A DNA stretch of 64,000 nucleotides from an uncultured Flammeovirgaceae bacterium (GTDB taxonomy: Bacteria; Bacteroidota; Bacteroidia; Cytophagales; MED-G16): contig CAJXDN010000004.1 in assembly GCA_913052485.1 (NCBI GenBank), positions 1-64,000 on the forward strand, in the 5' to 3' direction. Position 1 is the stretch's first letter. Every line of letters begins with the position of its first letter. Made by a program: the position numbers and the translations under genes. Positions 1-10,353 of the stretch are shown here, in pieces. The notes below the pieces were generated by a model, which had not been told where the DNA came from, ran no database searches, and saw only the letters and a list, made by a program, of their open reading frames with translations.

Positions 1-60
1 GCTCGAACCTAGACTCTTCTGGACCAAAACCAGACGTGTTGCCAGTTACACCATGAGCCA
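1..60 (-). tRNA. tRNA-Gln (anticodon TTG), 3' end truncated by the window edge
   Basis: Reverse complement TGGCTCA-TG-GTGT-AACTGGCA-ACAC-G-TCTGG-TTTTGGT-CCAGA-AGAGT-CTAGG-TTCGAGC folds as acceptor 5' strand, D arm, anticodon arm (loop TTTTGGT, anticodon TTG), variable loop and partial T arm. Confidence 0.9.
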
Positions 61-108
61 ATATGGGCTACAAAAGTAGATGTTATTTTTAATTTATTGA
101 AATAAAAA

Positions 109-3100
109 TTATGCATTTTCTTCAAGCCATTTCCTTGCATTATAAAATGGTAAAATCCAAGGTGATATTTTATCATTTCTTTCTGATGGATAATGCGCCC
201 AATTCCACGGAAAAATTGACCTCTCGAGGTGAGGCATTATTGCAAGATGTCTCCCATCATCTGAACAAATTGCAGCAGCAGAGTGATCTGATCCATTAGG
301 GTTAGCTGGGTAATCATTGTAGTGGAATTTTGCGGCAATATTTATATTTTCATTCTTAAAATTAAATTTACCTTCACCATGAGCTGACCATATTCCTAGA
401 ATTGAACCCTCTAGACCCTTTAACATTATTGAATTTGATTTTTGTATATCTATACTGGAGAATACACACTCAAACTTATTTGAATCATTATGTTCCATTT
501 TTGGATGGTTTTCTTTTTTATCAGGATAAACCAAGTCTAATTCCATCATGAGTTGACACCCATTACAAACTCCCATACTCAGAGTATTTTCTCTTTTATA
601 AAATTCTTCAATTGTCTTTTTGGCTCTTTCATTATATTTGAATGCACCAGCCCATCCTTTGGCAGAACCTAGAACGTCTGAGTTAGAAAATCCTCCTGGA
701 AAAATTAACATATTAATATCATTAAGAGACTCTCTTCCTGATACTAAATCGGTCATATGAACATCTTTAACATCAAAACCTGAAATATATAACATGTAGG
801 CCATCTCTCTTTCACTATTTATTCCTTTCTCTCTTATGACAGCGGCTCTAATATTTTTTTTGAATTTGATCTCTGGAATTTTACCTAAAAAGGTTTTAGG
901 GAACTTAAATTTTAATGGTTGATTTTTATAATTACTATATCTTTCAAAACTCTTACTATTTGACGTCTGCTCACAATCTAAAAGATATGAATTCTTAAAC
1001 CATGAATCTCTAAAATGATCGATATCTAGATTAAGAAATTTATTTTTAAATTTAATTTTGAGTTTTCTTTCTTCAATAGAATTTCCTAAACATATGAACT
1101 CGATTTTATTATTAATTAATTTATCTTTTCCAGATTTGTTGGTTTGAAATAAGATTCCAGGAGATTCATTAAATAAAATTTTAAGTGAATTCTTTTCTCC
1201 AAATGAATCAAGGTCAATACTAAGTCCACCTGTGGTATTTGGAAAGTTCATCTCGAGAAGGGAAGTGATTAGTCCACCTGATGATATATCATGGCCAGAA
1301 AAAATATTGTTAGAAATTATAAGTTCTTGTATTACTTTAAATATTTGTCTAATATCCTGAGCAGATTTTGTATTGTAAACACTGTCACCAATACTTGAGA
1401 GTGTTTGATAAAATGCTGATCCGGTCAAATTTAGATCTTGACAAAAGTTTATATAAATTAATTCTAAATCTTGATCTAATCTTATATTAGGTTTGATCAC
1501 TTTTCTAAAGTCAGATACTTCAGATACTGCTGAGATAATGACTGTTCCTGGAGATAGTACTTTAAGTCCATCACTATATTTTTGTGTCATTGATAATGAA
1601 TCTTTTCCAGTTGGCACATTAACTCCTAGATCAATTGAGAACTCACTAACTGATTTTACTGCATTATACAATCTTGTATTCTCACCTGGATTATTCGCAG
1701 GCCACATCCAGTTAGCACTCAGGGAAATATTCGATAATCCGTCTTTAATTGGTGCCCAAATTATATTTGTTAATGCCTTTAGTATAGAATATTTTGCTCC
1801 AATCTTTTCATCTGCTAAAGAAACAACAGGTGAAAATCCAACTGTTGTTGCTATGCCCTTATTTGAGGAAAAATCAAGGGCCATAATTCCTAAATTATTT
1901 AGTGGTAGTTGAATTTCTCCAACCGATTGCTGTAATGCAACTCTGCCAGTAACACATCTGTCAACTTTATTTGTCAGCCAATCTTTACAGGAGACAGATT
2001 CTAAACTTAGGATATTTTCTAAATATTTTATTAAAAGATTTTGGTGATATTTTGGGTTCTTATAATTTTTGGTAATTGTTGAATCTTTGATTAAGGTTTT
2101 TGGTGATGACCCAAAGAAATCATCAAGACCTAATTCGATGGGATTAACTTTTTCTTTCCCCTTAAAAATTAATTTTTTATTTTCTTTTACCATACCAACA
2201 TGATAAATTGGTGCCCTCTCTCTTTCTGCAATTTTTTTTAGTTTATGGAAATCTTCTTTTTTTATAACCAGACCCATCCTTTCTTGGGACTCGTTACCAA
2301 TTATCTCCTTCTCCGACAGGGTTGGGTCACCCACTGGTAGATTATTCACATTTATTTCACCACCTGTCTCCTCTAATAGTTCAGATAAACAGTTTAGATG
2401 GCCTCCTGCACCGTGATCATGAATAGAGAGAATAGGGTTAGTTACTTCCTCAGCCATGGCTCGGATTACATTAGCCACTCTTTTTTGCATTTCTGGGTTA
2501 GATCTCTGGACAGCATTCAATTCAATTTTATTTTTAAATTCTCCTGTATTAACTGAAGAAACTGCTCCACCACCCATACCAATTCTATAGTTATCTCCGC
2601 CAAGAACTACGATATAATCACCATCACTAATTTTTTTCTTTTTTGTTTCCTTTTCTTTTCCAAAACCAATTCCTCCGGCCAACATAATAACTTTATCATA
2701 TCCAACATTATGACCATTTTCGCTATGTTCAAATGTTAATAAACTTCCATTAATGAGAGGTTGTCCAAATTTATTTCCATAATCGCTTGCTCCGTTAGAT
2801 GCCTTAACTAGAATATCTTTGGGATTTTGATATAGCCAACTTTTTTTTATCTGAGTACCTTCCCATTTTTTTGATTTAGAAGTTCTTGGATATGAAGTCA
2901 TGTACACCGCAGAACCTGCCAAGGGAAGACTTGCCTGTCCACCAGCCATCCTATCTCTAATTTCACCACCAGATCCAGTTGCAGCACCACTAAATGGTTC
3001 TACTGTAGTAGGGAAATTATGGGTCTCTGCTTTTAATGATATAGATGTTTTTATTTTTCTGATTTCATAGTAGTCAGGAGAGTCTTTTTTATTTGTTGTA

Positions 3101-3756
3101 AATAATTCAATCTCGGGTCCTGTAATGAATGCAACATTATCTTTATATGCTGATATCAAATTTTTTTTATTTTTTTTAGATGTTAATTTAATCATCTCAA
3201 ACAATGTAGATTCCATTTTTTGCCCATCTAAATGAAATTCACCATTAAATATTTTATGCCTACAGTGTTCGGAGTTTACTTGTGAAAATCCAAATACCTC
3301 ACTATCAGTAAGTTTTCTTCCTAATTTTATACTTACTTGATCAAGGTATTTTATTTCATCATCACTTAGTGCCAAACCTTCATTTTGATTATAGTCTTCA
3401 ATATTATCAATAAAGACTATTTTATCTGGTTTTGATGAAACTTTAAATATATTTTCGTTGGGGTCAATATATTTAGACTCTGTCATGACGTCGAACTCAT
3501 TCTTCTCATTAATTAGAATCTCAATTCTTTGTATAGACTCAATTCCAACATTTTTAATAATTTCAACTGCATTCGTACTCCAAGGGGTAGTCATTTCTTT
3601 TCTTGGACCAATAAATATTCCTTTGATTAATTTTGATCTTACTACTTCAGTATCTCCGAATAACCAGTTTAGTATCTTTAAATTATTACTGCTTAGTATT
3701 TCATTGTGTTCTACGACAAAATAGTAATTAGGTGATTTCTTAAAGAATGATATCAT
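109..3756 (-). CDS. purL: Phosphoribosylformylglycinamidine synthase (large monomeric type with C-terminal glutaminase domain)
   Basis: 1215 aa; [31 protein letters not shown] motif and C-terminal GATase motifs ([38 protein letters not shown]). Confidence 0.97.
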   Translation of the reverse strand: [1215 protein letters not shown]

Positions 3757-3842
3757 TTGAAATTATAAGAAACAAAAATAATTTTTTTTATCACATATTT
3801 TCATCCGAAAAGAAAAAATGAAAAATATTTGAACATTTTTCA

Positions 3843-3850
3843 TATGTTTG
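3843..3850 (+). promoter_or_regulatory. Candidate Bacteroidota -7 promoter element (TAnnTTTG) upstream of TetR-RND operon
   Basis: TATGTTTG, exact match to the TAnnTTTG consensus; 42 nt upstream of the ATG at 3892. No well-spaced -33 TTG seen. Confidence 0.35.
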
Positions 3851-3891
3851 CGTTGGAAACTAAGAACAATAAAATAGTTTCCATAGTTTAT

Positions 3892-4503
3892 ATGAGCACT
3901 AAATTAAATATTATTGAAAAAGCAGATTTGCTTTTTAGAACATATGGTATAAGAAGCGTTACAGTAGATGATATCTGCAACGCATGTGGAATATCAAAAA
4001 AAACAATTTATAAACATTACTCAGATAAATATGCCCTTGCTAACAAATCTTTAGAATATCACTACGATAAGCTATTTAAACAAATTAATACAATAGTAGA
4101 AAACTCTTCAGATGCAATTGAAACTTTTTTTAAAATTTCAATGCACTTTAGAGAAACATTAAATGATATTACTCCGTCTTTCGTACATGATTTAAAGAAA
4201 TTTCATCCAGATCTTTACAGGATTCATCAAAAATCCAAAGAGAAGTTATTTGTTAAAACATTACAAAATGTTATAAAAAATGGAAAAGATGAGGGTTTGA
4301 TAAGATCTGAAATAAATGAGGATATTACATCAAAATTAAGAATTGAGATGATAGAGGCAGGATTTAATCAAGATATATTTCCTCAAAAAGATTACAATTA
4401 TATGAACATACAAACTATATCTTTTGATCTTTTTCTCAGAGGGATTGTTACTGAAAAAGGTCTTTACATATATGAAAAAACTTTAACTACATTAAAGCTA
4501 TGA
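3892..4503 (+). CDS. TetR/AcrR family transcriptional regulator (start revised from tracked 3829 to ATG at 3892)
   Basis: N-terminal HTH: IIEKADLLFRTYGIRSVTVDDICNACGISKKTIYKHYSDKYAL; tracked upstream extension is not HTH-like and contains a TAnnTTTG motif. Confidence 0.85.
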   Translation: MSTKLNIIEKADLLFRTYGIRSVTVDDICNACGISKKTIYKHYSDKYALANKSLEYHYDKLFKQINTIVENSSDAIETFFKISMHFRETLNDITPSFVHDLKKFHPDLYRIHQKSKEKLFVKTLQNVIKNGKDEGLIRSEINEDITSKLRIEMIEAGFNQDIFPQKDYNYMNIQTISFDLFLRGIVTEKGLYIYEKTLTTLKL

Positions 4504-5837
4504 AGAAATACATAACTATAATTTTTATAGTATTTATTACAGATTTGTTTTCTCAGGACATGGAGTTAACATTAGATCAATGTATTGATTTAGCTATTGA
4601 AAATAATGAAAATCTTAAGAATGCAAAATTAGAGGAGAAGATATCTAAAGCCTTATCAAGAGAATACCTCTCAGTTGGCTTACCACAAATTAATTTTGAC
4701 GGAGGATTAAAATATAATCATGATGTACCTAAAAGCTTAATTGATATAAGTAGGTTCATGCCTGGTGTACCAGAGGGAACAGAGCAAGAGGTATCATTTG
4801 GTCAGGACTATGATGGAAGGGTAGATCTTTTCATCAATCAAATGATTTTTAACGGATCTTATTTTGTTGGTTTATCTGCAGCTAAAGAACTAGTTAAACT
4901 ATCAAAAAAATTAACGAGAAGAAACGAAATAGATATTGTCGAGACTGTACAAAAAGCTTACTATACTGTACTTAACACAAAAAAAAGAATTGATTTAGTT
5001 AATTCTAATTTAGACAGACTTCAAAATTTACTTCATGAAATGAAACAACTATATGAAAATGGATTTATTGAGAAATTAGATGTTGACAGGATTCAAGTTG
5101 CCTATAATAATCTGAAGAGTGAAAAGATAAAAGCAGACAGACTTTATAAATTAAGTAATGAAGTATTAAATTTTCAGGTTGGTCTTCCTGTTGGGACAGA
5201 GGTTAAATTAATTGGAAATTTATCAGAGGATATAGTCAATCAATTTCAGTATAATATTAGTGACTTCGATTATTCAAATAGAATTGAGTATTCAATATTA
5301 AAAACTGATAAGAACTTAAAGTTTTATGATTTAAAAAATAATAGAACTCAGTACTTACCCCAGGTGTATGCTAACTATAACTATGGATACAATACGTCAT
5401 CATCAAATTATAACTTATTTTTTGAAAATGACAGATGGAAAAGTTTTGGAACATTAGGTTTAAAGCTAATTATTCCAATTTTTGATGGTTTTCTCAAAAG
5501 AAGTAAGATTAACCAATCAAAATTTAAAATAGAGCAAATCGAAAATCAAATGCTATTCCTAGAAAGGTCCATAAATTTACAAATTAATCAGTCTATCGCT
5601 AATTATGAAAATACTAAGGAATCTTTAAAAATTTCAAAAGAGAATTTAGAATTAGCTCAAAACGTTTATAACTCAACAGAAATAAAATATAGGGAAGGTG
5701 TTGGTTCTAACTTAGAGCTAATCGATTCAAATAACTCCTTAAAAACTGCTCAAAATCAATATTATAATTCCTTGTATGAGTCAATAATAGCATCTATTGA
5801 TATTAAAAAAACTCTTGGTACTTTATTAAAAAATTAA
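4500..5837 (+). CDS. TolC family outer membrane efflux protein
   Basis: Signal peptide, MELTLDQCIDLAIENNENLKNAKLE start of the OEP domain, repeated coiled-coil/OEP architecture; ATGA overlap with the TetR gene. Confidence 0.92.
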   Translation: MKKYITIIFIVFITDLFSQDMELTLDQCIDLAIENNENLKNAKLEEKISKALSREYLSVGLPQINFDGGLKYNHDVPKSLIDISRFMPGVPEGTEQEVSFGQDYDGRVDLFINQMIFNGSYFVGLSAAKELVKLSKKLTRRNEIDIVETVQKAYYTVLNTKKRIDLVNSNLDRLQNLLHEMKQLYENGFIEKLDVDRIQVAYNNLKSEKIKADRLYKLSNEVLNFQVGLPVGTEVKLIGNLSEDIVNQFQYNISDFDYSNRIEYSILKTDKNLKFYDLKNNRTQYLPQVYANYNYGYNTSSSNYNLFFENDRWKSFGTLGLKLIIPIFDGFLKRSKINQSKFKIEQIENQMLFLERSINLQINQSIANYENTKESLKISKENLELAQNVYNSTEIKYREGVGSNLELIDSNNSLKTAQNQYYNSLYESIIASIDIKKTLGTLLKN

Positions 5838-5839
5838 TT

Positions 5840-6967
5840 ATGAAAAAAATATTAATAGTAGTAGTCATTTCAATTTTATCTTGTGAAAATAATGACCTTG
5901 ATAATAAGAAAAAGAAACTTGATAATTTAAAAAATTCTTTAGTTGAAACCTACGCTCAAATCGATGCACTTGAAAAAGAGATAATTGAATTAGATTCAAA
6001 TTTTATCCAAAAAAATTATGAGTTAGTTTCTATTATTAAATTAGATAATAGCCCGTTTATTCATGAAATAGAACTAAGAGGAAATGTTGAATCGAAAAAA
6101 AATGTTGTGGTGGTCCCTGAAGTTGTCGGAAAATACAATTCTGTAATTGTTAGTGAAGGTCAATTTGTTGAGAAAGGGGCATTGCTGGCAAAGATAGATT
6201 CAGATATATTTGATAATAATCTATCTGAAATTAAAACAAACCTTGATCTCCTAAAAACTATATTTGAGAGACAATCTAATTTGTGGGAAAATAATATAGG
6301 ATCAGAGATTGATTATTTAAGGGCAAAATCAAATTTTGAATCTCTTAGAAGTAGATATAATGCTACCAAAGTACAAAAGTCAAAATTTGAGATAACTGCT
6401 CCATTTTCTGGAATTATTGATGAGGTAAACGTAAAAGTTGGTGAAATGGCTTCACCATCAATTCCTTCGTTTAGAATTCTTAATGAAAGTGAGTACTATT
6501 TAAGCGTGGATGTTTCTGAGACTTATTTAAATTCATTTAGAATAGGTGATTCAGTAAAAATTATAAATAACGATAGCGAATTTATTTCATCAAAAATAAT
6601 ATCAATTTCAAAAGTTGTAAATCCTATAAATAGAACTTTCAATCTTGGTATTGAAATCCCAAAACCCTTACTTGAGCTTACAAAGCCTAATCAGATTTTA
6701 AATACATTATTAATTGACTACCAAAATAACAACTCAATATCAGTCTCTTCCGATATAATCTTTAATGATGAAAGAGGTAGTTATGTGTTTGTTGTAAATG
6801 ATTTTGATGGTGAAATGATTGCAAGAAAAGTTCCAATTCTTACAGGGAAATCTTTCAGATATAAAACAGAAATTTTATCAGGATTAAAAGGAGAGGAGTT
6901 AATTATCGATAAAGGATCAACTGAGGTTATGGATGGTTCATATGTTAAGATTAAAAATTATAATTAA
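5840..6967 (+). CDS. RND efflux periplasmic adaptor (HlyD/MFP family)
   Basis: Lipoprotein-like N-terminus (ISILSCEN), biotinyl-lipoyl-like segments (VVVPEVVGKYNSVIVSEGQFVEKGALLAKID; ITAPFSGIIDEVNVKVGEMASP). Confidence 0.92.
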   Translation: MKKILIVVVISILSCENNDLDNKKKKLDNLKNSLVETYAQIDALEKEIIELDSNFIQKNYELVSIIKLDNSPFIHEIELRGNVESKKNVVVVPEVVGKYNSVIVSEGQFVEKGALLAKIDSDIFDNNLSEIKTNLDLLKTIFERQSNLWENNIGSEIDYLRAKSNFESLRSRYNATKVQKSKFEITAPFSGIIDEVNVKVGEMASPSIPSFRILNESEYYLSVDVSETYLNSFRIGDSVKIINNDSEFISSKIISISKVVNPINRTFNLGIEIPKPLLELTKPNQILNTLLIDYQNNNSISVSSDIIFNDERGSYVFVVNDFDGEMIARKVPILTGKSFRYKTEILSGLKGEELIIDKGSTEVMDGSYVKIKNYN

Positions 6968-9900
6968 TGAATAAGGGTACTGATAAAGTCATTAAACAGT
7001 TTGCATTATCTAATTTTTCTCTCAAAAATAGGATAACTGTTGTTTTAATTTTTATTCTTCTAGTTTTTCTTGGAGTAGGCGCTTACAATAGTTTACCAAA
7101 AGAAAGTTATCCTGAAGTTGAACAGTCTACTGTTTTTATAGGTACTCCATACCCTGGTAATTCCCCATCAGATATAGAAAACCTGATAACTAGGCCAATT
7201 GAGAAAGAGATAAATACAATTTCAGAAATTAAAGAAATTAGATCAAATTCTATTCAAGGTTTCTCTACAATTGTCGCCGAGTTTGTGTCTGGTACTGATA
7301 TTGAGTATGCAAAATCAAAAGTTAAAGATGCTGTTGATAAAGCTAAAATTAATTTACCAACTGATCTACCTAGGGAGTCAGATGTATATGAAATTAGTTT
7401 CTCAGATTTCCCTGTTATGAGTGTTACATTATCTGGTGAGTATTCTCTCGAAAAATTAGAATCTTACGGTGAAATTTTAAAAGATGAACTAGAAAAGATT
7501 TCAGATGTATCGAGAGTCCAAATAGCTGGAGTAGAGGAGAAAGAAATAGCAATAATGGTAAACCCTTTTGAGTTAGAGGCTAGGGCTTTATCATTTTCTG
7601 ATATTGAAAATGCTATAAAATTTGAAAATATTTCTGTTTCAGGAGGTAATCTATTAGAAAATGATATGAGGAGGTCTGTAAGGTTAATAGGTGAATTTAA
7701 AGAAGTAGAAGACATAGAAAATATAATTATTTCCAATAGAAATAATAAGGTTGTTTTCTTGAAGGATGTAGCAGAAGTCAAATTTGGATATAAGGAAATT
7801 GAAAGCTATACTAGACTATCTGGAAAACCGGTTGTATCAGTTGACGTCTCAAAAAGAACGGGAACGAATCTCTTACTTTTAAATGATAAAGTAAACAATG
7901 CAATTGCAGAAGTAAAAAATTTAATACCTAAAGATGTAAATATTATAATCGTAAACAATCAATCACAAAACACCAAGGAGCAAGTAAGTACCCTGGAGAA
8001 TAGTATTTTCAGTGGTGTCATACTAGTTGTGCTTGTCTTAATGTTTTTCTTAGGTGTTAGAAATGCACTTTTCGTTGGTCTCTCTATACCCTTATCTATG
8101 TGTATCTCTTTCATCATATTACAGATATTTGGAATAACAGTAAATATGATGATATTATTCTCATTAGTAATATCCCTTGGTCTGTTAGTTGATAACGGTA
8201 TTGTGGTAACTGAAAATATCTATAGATTTTTAGAGAAAGGTTACAGTAAAATTGAGGCAACTAAATTAGGAATAGGAGAGATAGCACTCCCAATTATAAC
8301 CTCTACAGCAACTACTCTTGCTGTATTTGTACCACTTGCATTTTGGCCAGGTCTTACTGGTAAATTTATGAGTTTTCTTCCAATAGGTATTATTGTAACT
8401 CTTCTGTCATCTTTATTTGTTGCACTTATTATTAATCCAGTTATGATTTCCTATCTAATGAAGATTGAGGATAATAAGGGAAAAGATTTTAGGAAGTATC
8501 TACAAAATTCTTTGTTCCTTTTTTTAATCGCACTAATATTTATCTTTTTCAAGGTATTTTGGGTTGGTAATATTTTAATTTTTATATCGCTTTTTATAAT
8601 CTCTAACTACTATTTATTTGTACCCTTATCAAAGGTTTTTAGAGAAAAATATTTAAAAAGACTTGAAAATAACTACAGTAGATTTTTATCTTATCTACTT
8701 ATCGGAAAAAGACCATTTATTGTCTTGTCATCATCTGTATTTTTATTATTTAGTACATTTCAGTTATTACAGTTATACCCTCCAAAAGTTTTATTTTTTC
8801 CAGAAAATAGACCTAACTACATAAATATTTTTATCGAGTTACCAGTAGGCACTGATATTGAAGAAACTAATGATTTCACTAAGGCCATTGAGGATGAAGT
8901 AAATGAATCGACCTCAAAGTATTCTGATATCATTGAGAGTATTGTTACATATGTTGGACAGAGAACATTAAATGAAAATGATCCATCTGCTCTTGGGATG
9001 AGAGACACACCAAATAGAGCTAGAATTAATATTAATTTTTTTGAGTTTGACAAAAGGAATGGAATAAATACAATTGATGTACTAGAAAAATTAAGAAATG
9101 ATATAAGTAAATACCCTGGTGTAAGTATTACTTTCGGGAAAGACAGGAAAGGCCCTCCAGTAGGTGGAGAAATTAGTATTCAGGTAAAAGGTCCAGATTT
9201 CCAAAAATTAATATCTCAAGTTGAAAATATGAGGAAATATATTAATGAGTCTAACATACCTGGTATAGAAAAACTTGGATTAGATTTATCTACTAGGAAA
9301 CCTGAGCTATTAATTGATTTTGATAGAGATAGGTTAAGAAGATATGGTCTTTCAACTGGTATGTTGGCTAATGAATTGAGAACATCTTTGTTTGGTAAGG
9401 AAATTTCCAAATATAAAATTGGTGAGGATGAGTACAAAATTCAATTAAGGTTAGCTGATCAGTTTAGATATAATATAAATACTTTACTTAATAAAAATAT
9501 AACCTTTAGAAATCAATCTAATGGCAGAACATATCAGGTACCAGTTAGTTCTTTTGCTTCAATGAAAATGTCTAATACTTTCAGCTCAGTGAAAAGAAAA
9601 GATTTAGATAAGGTAATAACGATTTCATCAAATGTTATATCAGGATACAATCCAACTGAGGTTAATTCAAAAATTGATATGGTTTTAAAAACTTACCCGC
9701 TTCCAAACGGTTACTCCTATAAGTTTGGAGGTGAACAGCAGGAGCAGGAGGAGGAAATGGCATTTTTATCTAATGCTTTCATGATTGCCTTGTTCTTAGT
9801 GTTTATAATAATTGTGGCTCAATTTAATAAAATAATCACCCCATTAATTATCATGTCATCTATAATATTAAGTACTATTGGAGTTTTTCTTGGATTACTT

Positions 9901-10353
9901 TTATTTAACATGGATTTCGTAGTTGTCATGACTATGATTGGTGTTATTTCATTGATTGGAATTGTAGTAAATAATGCCATTGTACTAATAGATTTCATTG
10001 AATTAAATAGGAGGAGAAAATTAATTGGCAAAAAAGTATATTTAACTGTTGAAGAAATAATAGAATGTATTACAGAGGCAGGAAGAACAAGGCTAAGACC
10101 GGTAATTCTAACTGCTTTAACTACTATCTTAGGTTTAATGCCACTTGCAATTGGAATGAATTTTGATTTTGTTAGTTTCTTTAAATTTTATGAGATAAAC
10201 TTTTATTTAGGTGGTGATAATATGGTGTTTTTTGGTCCAATTGCATGGGCAATTATTTTTGGGTTATCTTTTGCAACTTTCTTGACACTTTTAGTAATAC
10301 CGTCTATGTATTTAATTCAGGTTAAAGTAAATAGGTACTTCGGCATAAAATAA
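6967..10353 (+). CDS. RND efflux transporter permease (AcrB/HAE1-like)
   Basis: 1128 aa; PKESYPEVEQSTVFIGTPYPGNSPSDIENLITRPIE, GLLVDNGIVVTENI, GIVVNNAIVLIDFIE; typical double 6-TM RND arrangement; TAATG overlap with upstream gene. Confidence 0.95.
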   Translation: MNKGTDKVIKQFALSNFSLKNRITVVLIFILLVFLGVGAYNSLPKESYPEVEQSTVFIGTPYPGNSPSDIENLITRPIEKEINTISEIKEIRSNSIQGFSTIVAEFVSGTDIEYAKSKVKDAVDKAKINLPTDLPRESDVYEISFSDFPVMSVTLSGEYSLEKLESYGEILKDELEKISDVSRVQIAGVEEKEIAIMVNPFELEARALSFSDIENAIKFENISVSGGNLLENDMRRSVRLIGEFKEVEDIENIIISNRNNKVVFLKDVAEVKFGYKEIESYTRLSGKPVVSVDVSKRTGTNLLLLNDKVNNAIAEVKNLIPKDVNIIIVNNQSQNTKEQVSTLENSIFSGVILVVLVLMFFLGVRNALFVGLSIPLSMCISFIILQIFGITVNMMILFSLVISLGLLVDNGIVVTENIYRFLEKGYSKIEATKLGIGEIALPIITSTATTLAVFVPLAFWPGLTGKFMSFLPIGIIVTLLSSLFVALIINPVMISYLMKIEDNKGKDFRKYLQNSLFLFLIALIFIFFKVFWVGNILIFISLFIISNYYLFVPLSKVFREKYLKRLENNYSRFLSYLLIGKRPFIVLSSSVFLLFSTFQLLQLYPPKVLFFPENRPNYINIFIELPVGTDIEETNDFTKAIEDEVNESTSKYSDIIESIVTYVGQRTLNENDPSALGMRDTPNRARININFFEFDKRNGINTIDVLEKLRNDISKYPGVSITFGKDRKGPPVGGEISIQVKGPDFQKLISQVENMRKYINESNIPGIEKLGLDLSTRKPELLIDFDRDRLRRYGLSTGMLANELRTSLFGKEISKYKIGEDEYKIQLRLADQFRYNINTLLNKNITFRNQSNGRTYQVPVSSFASMKMSNTFSSVKRKDLDKVITISSNVISGYNPTEVNSKIDMVLKTYPLPNGYSYKFGGEQQEQEEEMAFLSNAFMIALFLVFIIIVAQFNKIITPLIIMSSIILSTIGVFLGLLLFNMDFVVVMTMIGVISLIGIVVNNAIVLIDFIELNRRRKLIGKKVYLTVEEIIECITEAGRTRLRPVILTALTTILGLMPLAIGMNFDFVSFFKFYEINFYLGGDNMVFFGPIAWAIIFGLSFATFLTLLVIPSMYLIQVKVNRYFGIK

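Noticed and set aside
1493-1912. 139-aa plus-strand ORF opposite purL (also 111-299 and 3458-3724)
   Set aside because: Antisense to well-supported purL; no domain motifs
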